From NCBI RefSeq assembly GCF_000801105.2, contig NC_079516.1, positions 44,744,908 through 44,808,907 on the forward strand: a stretch of 64,000 bases of DNA, read 5' to 3'. Each line of letters opens with the position of its first letter. Positions within the stretch are counted from its first letter, which is position 1. A model generated the notes under the pieces. The model did no database searches. It saw only the letters and a list, made by a program, of their open reading frames with translations, and was not told where the DNA came from. The position numbers were made by a program, and so were the translations under genes. This stretch comes from Raphanus sativus (lineage: Eukaryota; Streptophyta; Magnoliopsida; Brassicales; Brassicaceae). Positions 45,289-56,300 of this stretch are shown piece by piece.

Positions 45289-46863
45289 TCAACGAGTTGC
45301 TGATGATTTGATACCATCAAAAGCTTTCGGTTCTTGTTTCCCCTTAGAGTTATTGCTCTCTGGTCCTCTCGGCTTACCAGAGCGCTTTTCCATGGCTGGT
45401 TGGTTGTTTTTCACTGGGAGCTTTGAGGGGTCTCGCCATGGTGTGCTCTTTGATGGCACAGTTATGTCCAAGGGAGACTTTATGATCCAGCTGCTTACAA
45501 GTAGAAAGATTGCAAAGTCAAGATCACAACATTGTGATAGAGAAATAAGTGTAGTAGTGGAACAAGAAACTTACCCAGGTGGGAACTTGCTATCAGCTCT
45601 GGCTTCAACCCTGAGCCACCAAAGCAAGACACTACGGCCACAGCTTCCAAGTGGTTCCACCATGGAAGGATCCTTAACCAGAGACAACGGACCATCTACA
45701 ATTCCTTCATTACCACCATCCAACAAGCTGTTAACATCTTTAACCCATATCGGTTTATCATCTACAGATTCCTTCCAAAGCAACCTAGAGTTCAACACAA
45801 ACCCTGACCACTCCATCTTACTAGGCATCATCATCACATCCGCTTTGTCACCAACATAAACTTCACTCTTGGTAGCATAAGGCTGCGTGTTGAAAACATG
45901 CCAACCCACTAGCTTCCCAGACGAATCACAACTAGGACCCTGGATCGGCATCGGCATCCCTTCTCGATCCGTCGTCTTCAACGCCGATGACAACTCATCA
46001 GCGTTACCAGAGTGAGCGAGTATCCCAACAGACAAAGCACCAAACCACCTCACATTCTGAATCTCATCAAACAACTCCATGCTATGCATGTTGCTATCGT
46101 CAGCAAACACAACAACCCCATCTAACTTCTCCTCCCTCACGATCCTCAACCCCTCAACCCTCATCTCGCTCTCCATCCTCCTTCGATCCTCCCAAGTGTT
46201 CGGCATCTTCTTCTCGAATCCAACGTGAATCGTCTTCTTGATCAATCTCGATCTCCCGATTAAGGAAGCCGTCTCTTCCGTCTTCCCGCCGGCCTCCACC
46301 ACGATCCACACCACGTCGTAAGGCGCGAGCATCAGCGAGTGCATGACTCCGGTCAGATGAAGCGCCTGGAACGTCCGTACGTAAGTCGGCGTCACCGCGA
46401 TCACAGTCCTGGGGCTCCTCGAGCTCGCGCCGTAGTAGAGCGACTTCTGCTCCTCCTGCACTCTCTGGAGAAGCTGGTGAGCTTTCATGACCTCGATCGG
46501 GTTCGGGTGGGGCCACGGACGGATCCGGATCCCGTGTCTCCCAACCACCACTCTAGAGCTCTTCTCCGTGACGTTAGGCTTAAGCTGGAGCAGATGATGG
46601 CTTACCCCGCCGTTGGTGGTGGTGTAGAGATTGGTGACGGAAGTGGAGAAGAGGAAGAAGAGGACTAAGTGGCTGAATCGGAACCCTAGAATCAAGCTGA
46701 TCAAGCAGCAGAGACAGTGGATCAGTAGCCAGAAGATTGAGGATGGAGATGATGATGGCTTGGGGGGGATGAAACCTCCGTCGAATGACGACGGATCCAA
46801 CGATCTGAAGGCGGTTCCTCGGCGGTTCAAGTAACTCGATCGAAATGCAGAGAGGAGCTTCAT
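45289..46863 (-). CDS. I14H: GT43 glycosyltransferase, IRX14-like (I14H), xylan backbone synthesis
   Basis: Two exons, 46863-45575 and 45490-45289, encode 496 residues (Arabidopsis I14H is about 492). The junction restores FPPGWI, a sequence typical of the GT43 C-terminus. A short cytoplasmic tail precedes a membrane anchor at about residues 42-72 (IFWLLIHCLCCLISLILG), as in Golgi type II proteins. The GT43 domain follows, with RTVIAVTPTYVRTFQALHL near its start, VVWIVVEAGG, and the metal-binding motif in VVVFADDSNMHS at about residue 254. The C-terminus is Lys/Ser/Pro-rich. IRX14 and I14H act with IRX9 and IRX10 in the Golgi to extend the beta-1,4-xylan backbone of cell walls. It is near IRX15-L, another xylan gene. 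Position matches At5g67230. Confidence 0.93.
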
Positions 46864-47628
46864 CTTCTTCTCTCCTTTCTCAACAGTTGAGAGTGAGTAT
46901 AATAAAAGAGGGAAAAAAAGTTTGTTAAGAATGATTAAAATAATTAATTACTTTGCGTAATTTGATTATCGTAATTAATTATTTTATTATTGTTGGTTGC
47001 TCGCCCCTCTGCTGGTACAACGGACGGACATACAATATTTAAAAATTGGAAATCGAAAAGTAAAAGCAATGTTGGATATATATATAACCGACGGTACACG
47101 TGGCTTCAAAAGTTGAAATTAGTGAGAGAGGTTAAAGCGTTAATGTCGTGAGATTTATAAGGTGGAGTGATGATTAAGGAGGAGATTTGGGGGTAAAGCA
47201 CGTGTTTAATGAGAGGGGGATGTGACGCTAAATGATTGGTTGCTGGGTTACGTCAGTAGTCAATGCAAGAATAATAGCCGTACGATTGTGGTTTCTGTTG
47301 AAGTTTTATTTCTAAGCAAAAGCTACGTGTGGATTAAAGCACATCATTTTCTACGTATTTATACAAATATCACCAATAAAATGGAAAAATCTACTATTAT
47401 AAAAGTCACAAACCTTAGGACAAATTGATTAAATTTTGTTTTTGTTTTTTCGTCTACAGCTGTTTAATAACAAATTTATTATTCGTACGCAGACTATGAC
47501 GATTAATAAGCTGGATTACAAATTAAATGCCAATATAAACCCATGGCTTAATCTGTATCATAAGGCCCATTAAGGCCCAAAACAAATAGAACCACAACTT
47601 TCAAACAATTCGCTTCGACCCCTAATTA
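46864..47628. promoter_or_regulatory. Divergent promoter region of I14H and the dihydrouridine synthase
   Basis: 765 bp between two genes transcribed away from each other. It includes AAGGCCCATTAAGGCCCA at about 47561-47578, two tandem GGCCCA-type elements common in promoters of plant translation and tRNA-related genes, close to the synthase start. An ACACGTGGC G-box-type site is at about 47096-47104 and an AAGCACGTGTT site at 47197-47207. Confidence 0.55.
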
Positions 47629-47673
47629 ATGGCGGCGGCGGCGATGTCTTGGACCACCGTGGTCAGTTCATGA
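47629..47673 (+). promoter_or_regulatory. Upstream ORF of the dihydrouridine synthase, overlapping its start codon as ATGA
   Basis: An ATG followed by four Ala codons ([14 protein letters not shown]) opens a 14-codon frame whose TGA at 47671-47673 overlaps the main ATG at 47670-47672. The four-base ATGA overlap is the layout of coupled stop and restart. Alternatively one of the two frames holds a small error and both form one longer N-terminus. Confidence 0.55.
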
Positions 47674-49317
47674 AACCCTGGAATCTTCCTATCCTCAGAT
47701 TTCTCCGGACCCGAGACTCTCCCCTCTCACGAATCCGAACAATGACACTCACATCGAATCCATCGCAAGTGCGAGACGATCTCCTCTGCTCGGATCAGCC
47801 GGTGGAAACAGCACCAGCAAGCTTGTGCGCTCCTGGTCGGGTTTCGAGCATCGACACAAGGGTGGAGCAGGCTTGGGCGCACTGGGAGAAACTAGGTAGA
47901 CCGAAGTACATCGTTGCACCGATGGTGGATAACTCAGAGCTGCCGTTTCGATTGCTCTGCCAGAAATACGGAGCTCAAGCTGCTTACACACCGATGCTGC
48001 ATTCCAGGATCTTCACCGAGACTGATAATCGGAACAAGGAATTCACCACTTGTAAGGTATAAGATTCAATTGGTCGTTTTTGAAACCGTGGTTTACTTGA
48101 ATGTTTTTTTTTTTTTTGGTTTTAAATGGCAATAAAATTGTAGGAGGACAGGCCATTGTTTGTGCAGTTCTGTGCTAATGATCCTGATACTCTCTTGGAA
48201 GCTGCAAAGAGAGTCCAACCTTACTGCGATTACGTTGATATCAATCTTGGGTAACTTCAATTATCTCTTTTATCCTCTTGTTTATTAGGATTCTTCAATT
48301 AAAGATTGAATTTTTATTGCATTACTGTTGATTTGGTCCGTTGATTCCGTAAGTAAGTTATAGAGTTCAATAAGTATTAGTTGTCTGAATCTTCACACTT
48401 CGTTTATTAGGATTCTTCAATAAAGATCCAATTTTTTGTATCGCGGCACTGTTCAAGTTTTGTTAACTCAGATTTGGGTCCGGTGAGTAGAGTACAATGA
48501 CCTTAGGAGTGGTTTGAACCTTGGGCTATTGAGTAAAGATCCTTTGTTTTTTTTTTTGGGTGCCAGGTGTCCTCAACGCATTGCGAGGCGAGGAAACTAT
48601 GGGGCATTCTTGATGGATAACCTTCCTTTAGTGAAATCACTTGTTGAAAAGTTAGCTCAGAACCTCACTGTTCCCGTCTCCTGCAAAATCCGCATTTTCC
48701 CAAACCTTCAAGATACACTCAACTACGCCAAGATGCTTGAAGACGCTGGTTGCTCGCTGCTTGCAGTTCACGGCCGGACGAGAGACGAGAAAGACGGCAA
48801 AAAGTTTAGGGCCGACTGGGGCGCCATCAAGGAGGTGAGAAACGCTCTGAGAATCCCTGTTCTAGCGAATGGGAACGTGAGGTGCATTGAAGATGTGGAG
48901 GACTGCATCAGAGAGACGGGCGTCGAAGGTGTTCTTTCCGCCGAGACGCTTCTTGAAAACCCGGCGGTGTTTGCCGGGTTTAGAACAGCTGAATGGGCTG
49001 AAGATAATGAAGAAGGAGAGGGATACGTCGATGGAGGGTTGGATCAGGGAGATTTAGTTGTTGAGTATTTGAAGTTATGTGAGAAGCATCCGGTTCCGTG
49101 GAGGATGATTCGGTCCCACGTGCATAAGATGTTGGGAGATTGGTTTAAGGTTCATCCACATGTTAGGGAGCAGCTCAATGCTCAGAACATATTGACGTTT
49201 GAGTTTCTGTACGGTCTTGTGGACCAGCTTAAAGAGCTTGGAGGACGAGTCCCGCTTTACAAGAAAAGGAAGATAGATATTCCGCAAGAGTCTACACCAA
49301 AGGGTTTAGAGAATTGA
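47670..49317 (+). CDS. tRNA-dihydrouridine synthase (DUS1-type, 16/17)
   Basis: Three exons, 47670-48056, 48144-48250 and 48567-49317, encode 414 residues with closing phases. The product is an FMN-dependent TIM-barrel enzyme that reduces uridine in the D-loop of tRNA. Diagnostic parts are [15 protein letters not shown] at the barrel start, [29 protein letters not shown] with the catalytic cysteine at about residue 166, [31 protein letters not shown] and [15 protein letters not shown]. The N-terminal 45 residues are basic and Ser/Thr-rich and could be an organelle signal. I chose ATG 47670 as the first in-frame start; a second ATG is at codon 25. The gene corresponds to At5g67220. Confidence 0.92.
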
Positions 49318-49810
49318 ACCTATACATTCTTGATTCATTGGTATTTTTATGTTGTATCATTGTCCAAATACTTTTTGAAGTAAAACTCTCTTATAAACTA
49401 AATTGTTTATTAATATTTAGCTAAACTATAATCTCGCTGAGTTGAACCTAAAAAGTTTGGTTCTGTTTTAAAATTCTTTTTTGGTAATTTTGATTAGTTC
49501 GGTTTGTTTGATTATTTTGATTTAAAACTTAGTTAATTTGGTTTGTAATTCGGTTAGTTTGTATCAAAATTTAGCTAAATAGCTTTTAAGAGTGAAAGTT
49601 TTTTTTTGTAAAGATTTAATTGATTGAATTTTACATGGTCAAAGAGTTGAAAATTACAGTAGGAATACTAGTAGAGAAGATATGAAGACACAAAGCAAAA
49701 AAGTTTTTATTTTACTCAAACTCCTCCGTGATTGACGTTGTCAACCACCAGGGTCCACCACCCGTCCCTCTGTGTTGATTGTCTCCACAAGATTTTAGCG
49801 CACATTTTAC
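49318..49810. other. Convergent spacer with a GGTTTGGTT-type repeat remnant
   Basis: 493 bp between two converging genes. The stretch 49430-49570 repeats phrases like GGTTCTGTTTT, AGTTCGGTTTGTTT and AATTTGGTTTGTAATTCGG. These resemble the outer repeat in the second P450 intron, read from the other strand. Confidence 0.45.
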
Positions 49811-50761
49811 TCAAGGCGACGGAGAAGCAGTGCGTTTCTTACGATCGCGACAGAACTGCGTGCTGTTCTTATCCATCCTCTCCAACACGTAGTGCGCAAG
49901 CATGTCGTTAGATTCCACGAGATTCTCCCGACAAAGAAACTCATCGCCACAAAGTCTCTCGATCTCCCTGTAATAATCGTGCACGAACACATGCGTCTTG
50001 GGATTCCCTCCGGATCTTTTGCTCCGGGCGAGAACCGCCGCCGTGAAAATCGACGACATCCTTCCCGGCACATCTCCGCCGTCGCCGCGCGGACCGTCGA
50101 CCAAGATCACATCCCAGTCGAGATCGTAGACGTGGTTCGGCAGATCGTTGAGACCGAGTTTGCAGTCGGAGAAGAGGAGATTCTGCACGGGACGACACTC
50201 GTTCCTCGCCGCCTCTTTGACCGCGGAGACGAGCTCGCGCGCCTCGCGAGCCTTGGTCGTGTACTGAACGTCGAACACTTCGATCTCCGGGTGGATCTCT
50301 TCGAAGTAGGCCGCGTAGTAACGGTTCTCCTCGATGTACACGGTCCGTCCGTTGTGGTTCAGCGACTTCCAGAGGAGTGTCTCGTGCGTCAGGCCGAAAA
50401 CGAGGAGATTGCACGGCGGAGCGCAGCGGCGGAGGACGTCGGAGATCGATTTCATCTCTCCGTGTGACATGTGGAAGCTGTCGTTGGATCTCGACGCGTA
50501 GTGGAGCAGGGCGTTGATGGCGCTCGTCGGCAGTTGAGAGGTCGTCGGAGGGTTGGAGACGGCTGAGTTGACGACGGAGGAGACGGCGGAGGTGGTTTTG
50601 GAAGAGATGATTGTGTCGGTGGTGTAGAGTAGAGTGAGGAGGAAAGCGATGGTGAAGAGAGAGACGAAAGCGAGAAGCCATAGACGGTTTGAGCTTGTTT
50701 GTTTTTGAATGTATGGATGAACAAGTATGAGCTTCGTGTTTGTGTTCCCTCCGCTTTTCAT
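49811..50761 (-). CDS. IRX15-L: DUF579 xylan protein, IRX15-L type
   Basis: A single exon of 316 residues, one less than I recall for Arabidopsis IRX15-L. A short cytoplasmic tail (MKSGGNTNTKLILVHPYIQK) precedes a membrane anchor at about residues 27-46 (LWLLAFVSLFTIAFLLTLLY), then a Ser/Thr-rich stem. The DUF579 domain has CNLLVFGLTHETLLWKSLNH, GRTVYIEEN, VYDLDWDVILVDGPRG and HVFVHDYYREIE. The fold is that of an S-adenosylmethionine-dependent methyltransferase; related GXMs methylate glucuronic acid on xylan. IRX15 and IRX15-L act in the Golgi and are needed for normal xylan chain length in secondary walls. It corresponds to At5g67210. Confidence 0.93.
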   Translation of the reverse strand: MKSGGNTNTKLILVHPYIQKQTSSNRLWLLAFVSLFTIAFLLTLLYTTDTIISSKTTSAVSSVVNSAVSNPPTTSQLPTSAINALLHYASRSNDSFHMSHGEMKSISDVLRRCAPPCNLLVFGLTHETLLWKSLNHNGRTVYIEENRYYAAYFEEIHPEIEVFDVQYTTKAREARELVSAVKEAARNECRPVQNLLFSDCKLGLNDLPNHVYDLDWDVILVDGPRGDGGDVPGRMSSIFTAAVLARSKRSGGNPKTHVFVHDYYREIERLCGDEFLCRENLVESNDMLAHYVLERMDKNSTQFCRDRKKRTASPSP

Positions 50762-52632
50762 TTTCTTTATTTTTTTTTTCTTTTGATTCTGTAGTGTGGA
50801 GGAAGAAGACGAAGGGAATGACTATGTTTTAAAAGTGGGTTTGGGAAGTATTAAAAATCAAATATATGAACTACAACCTATCAGAGACTGACGACGATTG
50901 GTCAATATTATAATCTATAGTTATGATATTCTATGATTTAATTGATCGCTCTGGAATTTTTATTAATTTTGTGTAACCTTTCCTTAAAATATTTGTTTCG
51001 TTTGTGATATTTCTGACGGCGACATTTCTCTAATACAAATTAACAAGACAACATTTATCTATCAAGGAGATTACCTAATTCACAAATTACAGTAAGCTCT
51101 CTTTTTGTCAACACACAATAAACTAAAATAAGATAAATATTGAAAATGCCACTACTTCAACGAGTTTGTTGAAATTTGCAAAAACGAACATTGAAATTTT
51201 AAAACGCTGTTCATAATTTCATGTGTAGTTGTAAGACACAAATTTACAATGGTAAATAAATAAACGAGTTATATTAATCATCAACAAAATCTTTAAACTA
51301 TAATGCGACTTGTGGTTTGTTGGGAAGAATACAAATTTGGAGAAACTAAGATATAATAAAACTAAACCAACAAATGTTTATTCTTGGTTATATTGATAAA
51401 GTAGTACTAAGAAAAATGTAAATAATTAAGGTGTGTGAGTTAGGAGGTGGTTGTACCGTATATGCATGGAGCTGGTGGGAGGAAGAAGAAGAAGAAGAGA
51501 GGAGAAGAGAGGTGTCGGCGTTTTGGTTACTGCATAGTGACACCATAACTAATTACAGTCCACATGTCTTTGTCCCTTCTTCTTCTTCTTTGTTTTCTTT
51601 CCTACGGAATAATATTTAAAACTAATGCATTTATATATTATTATCATTAACTAATACTGTTACTAATATGGTGTTTAAAATATATATGCTCAACACAAAC
51701 AAAGTAAACGCTTCATCTGACTTTTAGTTACCACATACCAGAGCCCAGAGAGACTAGGAGAAACCAGCTTTACATATCCTTTAATAAACTCACGAAACCG
51801 AGTTAAAAGAAGTTTAAAACCAACCAATTTACCATGTGGTGTCATTATATTTTCTGTGAAGTATCAAATTCCATCTGATCAATGTATATGAATGTTCAGT
51901 GAAGAGAAAAAGAGTGCTGAACGTGTGGGACTTAAGTCTACAAATAGATGTTCACTAATGTAAATACTGTATTTTTTTTTTTTGGCAACGTAAATACTGT
52001 TTTTATATCATTACAAAGGCTGTGTGGTGATAGTGGGACTGGGAGGTTTCATCAACATTCACGAGGAGGCCAATCTCAGCGGGATCTCAGGTTGGACTTT
52101 ACCTTCCTTACTGAAGACATCCAGTTGATATAACAGGGCCCATATAGTAAAGTGTATTTTGGGGCTTTTAGTGGCCCATCCAGATTCAGGATTTGATACG
52201 TTTAGAATTAGACATTATAAAATTTAGAGTCTATAATAGATCCTTTATATGCCTCTTTTGATATCCGAGGATTAGCTAGTAAATAACCCACCTTTTGATG
52301 TGATACTGATGATATACGTAAGTGTAAAGTAATACTGGTGGGCGCTTCTTTTTAGAACTTATTTACAAATAATGAAGTCAAAATCACTTTCGCTCGTTTT
52401 CTCCGTATAGCCACCCATCACTTTATTCTTTAATTGATTAAAAACAAGAAATTAGTGAAGTCTTTAAAACTCAATGTTTTAAGGAAATGACGTAAATGGA
52501 GAGTGGAGATGCTGTTTTGAGTCACACAAAAGCAGCACGCTCTGCTTATCTTGAATGATCTATTTTATAAAGAAAAGTGCACCATGAAAAAGTGAGTACC
52601 AGTAAACAATCTTTTTATCGTTTATTAAAATT
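50762..52632. other. Spacer upstream of IRX15-L up to the copia element
   Basis: 1.9 kb of AT-rich sequence with the IRX15-L leader and promoter at its left end and the 5 bp copia target duplication AAATT (52628-52632) at its right. A GAA-rich purine tract is at 51480-51505. Small frames at 51431 and 51948 are unsupported. Confidence 0.5.
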
Positions 52633-53267
52633 TGTTGGGAAAACTCACCACACAAACTCGCTGAAGCACTCTCTGTTGCACTTGTCGTAGTACGTTAGAA
52701 AGTATGAGTTTGTAGATCTATGGAGAACAGAAGAAGAACACGGAATTATAGAAGATAGACACAAGAATTTGATATCCCAGGGTTCACCTAAATGTGGTTA
52801 CGTCCCTGGGGCCTGGCAATGAGGCAAATCACTATAATCTCAAGTACAAGATATAGTACATCTCTCTCTCTCACAACCAAAGCTTACAACCAAGCTAGGT
52901 CTTTCTTGCACAGATCGTTACAAAGACTTTTTTTTTTTTTAGAGAAGAGTGCACACAAGCTCCTCTTATATAGTAGGAGTTTATTACATTAACCTAGTTG
53001 GATTAGGGCATTCGCCCCTTTCCATAAACCTATTAGGAAATATTCCAAAATACTTGCAACTTCCATAACTCCATGAGAAGTAATATTTCCAGGAACCTAT
53101 CACCTTTAATAAAGTGATATTTCCTTTTCCTAATATGACATCCTTGTCTTGGTTTAAGTTATGCGATCTTGTTTGATTTCCATCACCAATCTTGACTGAC
53201 GAAGTCCCTGTAGTATTCGCTGACGTAGTCTCTGAGGTAGTCTCTGACGTAGTCTCGAATCCCAACA
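52633..53267 (-). repeat. 3' LTR of the complete copia element
   Basis: 635 bp, TG...CA ends with the 7 bp inverted repeat TGTTGGG/CCCAACA. In the element's direction the LTR holds a TATA-like stretch (complement of 52974-52979). Confidence 0.95.
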
Positions 53268-53349
53268 AACTCCACCTTGATGACATCAAACATGATCCAC
53301 TACTTAGGTTATGCAAACTCGTGCTTTGCCAGGCGATGCCGAATGCTCC

Positions 53350-56300
53350 TTAGTGTTCGGACATACCAAGGAAGTCCACCGCTTCCTCAAACTTCTTAAC
53401 CGGAACAACCTTGGTTAATATATCTGCAGGATTCCAAGAAGTACATATCTTCTTCACACTTACATCACCCTGAGCGATAATATCTCTGATGAAGTGCATC
53501 TTTCTGCTGATGTGCTTAGTCCTCTCATGATACACATTGTTCTTGGCTAGACACAATGCACTTTGAGAGTCACACGATATCACCACCGTGTCTTGCTTGA
53601 ATCCAAGCTCCTCCGCTAAGCCCCTTAACCATATTCCTTCCTTGACTGCTTCAACAAGTGCCATATACTCTGCTTCAGTCGTCGATAAAGCCACTACGCT
53701 TTGTAGACTCGATCTCCAGCTGATTGTATTCCCACCAGCCTTGAAAACATAACCTGAGATCGACCTCCTCTTGTCCAGATCCGAAGCAAAATCAGAATCA
53801 CAGAAACCTTCAACATTAAACGCCTCATTCTTCCTGAAGCACAGTTTCAGATCTTGTGTTCCTTTCAGGTACCTCAATACCCACTTAACCGCAGTCCAAT
53901 GAACCATCCCAGGCTTACTCATAAACCTGCTAACCAACCCCAACCCATACGCCAGATCACACCTCGTGCCTATCATAGCATACATTATGCTTCCGATAGC
54001 ATTAGCATATGGAATATCATCCATACATGTCTCTGCTTCACCATCTGCTACAGCTGACAATTTGAAATGTGCACCAACAGGTGTTGATACACTCTTTGAC
54101 TCATCCATGTCGAATACCTTGAGAATCTTCCTGATATAACCAGATTGAGACAGTGTTAGAATCTCCTTTGCACGATCTCTCTCAATATCCATTCCCAAAA
54201 TCCGTCTTGCTGGACCCAAGTCCTTCATCTCAAATCTGCTGCTCAACAACTGCTTCACTTTCCTGATCTCTGCCGCATCCTTTGATGCAACCAACATATC
54301 ATCCACGTATAGCAACAAATAGATGTATGTACCTTTGGTTACCTCCTTGATGTAAACACAGTGATCATATTCACTCTTCACAAAACCGTGACTAACCACA
54401 AACTGATCAAAACACTTGTTCCATTGTCTTGGTGCCTGCTTTAGTCCATAAAGAGCCTTCTGAAGTAGACAGACGTGATCCTCTTTCCCTTTAACCTGAA
54501 ATCCCTCTGGTTGCTCCATGTAAATCTCTTCTTCAAGTGTACCATGAAGAAACGCAGTCTTTACATCAAGTTGCTCAAGCTCCAAATCCTGATTCACTGT
54601 AATTGACAACAAGAACCTTATGGATACATGCTTCACGACGGGTGAAAACACATCTTGATAATCAATACCCTCCCTCTGAGAGTATCCCTTAGCAACTAAC
54701 CGAGCCTTGAATCTAGGCTTCTCAACACCAGGTATACCAGACTTCAACTTAAAGACCCACTTGCAGCCTATCACCTTACGCTTACTAGGCCTCTTCACAA
54801 GCTTCCAGGTTTGGTTCTTATCCAGTGAAGTCATCTCTTCACCACATGCTTCAGCCCACTGCTTTCGCTCTTCGCTGTTCATCGCTCCATGATAGTCTTG
54901 AGGTTCTTCAGCACATACATCATCAGCTACATATAGTGCAAACGCTGCTACATCATCTGAGTCGAAGTACCGTGCAGGTGGCACTATTCTTCTCCGAACT
55001 CTATCTCTTGCTAGCTGATATCCTTCAAGACTTTCACCTTGTTTGTCACCTACGTCACCAGCTGACTCAACTGTTTCTTCAACAGCTCCACCTGAAGTAT
55101 CAACTTCCGGTCCTGACGCAGATCCTGCTGTATTTTCCAGCACCGTCTGATTTCTTAGCTCCTCTGTGACATCTGCTTTCTTCTTGCAGACATCCAAATC
55201 CTTGTAGACTTTATCTTCTGTAAATACCACATTCCTGCTTATAACACACTTCTCCTCATCAAGAAGCCAAACCTTGTATCCTTTCACACCCACTGGATAA
55301 CTTATGAAGATTCCCTTTTTAGCTCTGGCCTTGAGCTTTCCTTGATCTGCATGGACGTAAACCATTGATCCAAATCTTCTCAGGTGCAGATAACCGGGCT
55401 TCTTACCCAACCAAAGTTCCTCCGGAATGTTCCCATCTATGGCAGAAGATGGACTCATGTTTGTCACATATGCTGACGTAGATACTGCTTCAGCCCAGAA
55501 TTTTTCCTCTAGACCCGACTCAACCAGAAAACATCTCACCTTTTCCATCAGAGTCCTGTTCATACGTTCAGCTACACTGTTCTGCTGTGGTGTATATGCA
55601 CAAGTCATATGTCTCTTGATTCCATGTTGCTTACAGAAGCTGTCAAACTCTGTGTTGCAGAATTCAAGTCCATTGTCTGTTCTAAGACAACACACCTTCT
55701 TCTTGACTTGATTCTCGACCAGCTTCTTCCATTCACAGAATTTACTAAAGGCTTCTCCTTTAGTAGCTAAGAAATATACCCAGACCTTCCTTGTATAATC
55801 ATCGATAATAGACAGGAAGTATTGCTTCCCTGACAGACTTGGTGTCACACTTGGAGATCCCCATAGATCAGCATGTACATACTTGAGAGCTTCACCTGTA
55901 TCATGTTTCCCGATGCTGAAGCTTACTCTCTTCTGCTTCCCCATCACACAGCTCTCACAGAAATCCAAATCACCAATCCTCCTCTTATCAATCACCCCTT
56001 TCTGGGCTAGAATCTGTAGATTCTTCATGCTCATGTGCCCAAGACGTCTATGCCACAAGACTGTCTCATCCTTAGATGGTTTCTTCTTGACACTGCAGTT
56101 TACTTCACCTGACACAGTCTCACCATCTAACAGGTACAATGACCCGGACAAGGTTCCCTGAAGTGCTAGCTTACCATGCTTGTAAAACCTAGTCTTCCCA
56201 TGTCCACCACTATGCTCAAAGCCCAATAAATCCAAGGTTCCCGTGGATATCAAGTTCCTTCTTAATTCCGGAATATACCTGACATTCGTGAGTGTCTTAA

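Noticed and set aside
45092..45859. 255-codon plus-strand frame across the I14H gene
   Set aside because: Most of it is antisense to conserved I14H exons and it has no domain; the glycosyltransferase on the minus strand explains the open frame.
49892..50681. Long frames on both strands (191 and 246 codons) within IRX15-L
   Set aside because: They are Arg-rich shadow frames in a GC-rich exon; the DUF579 frame has clear motifs and a membrane anchor.
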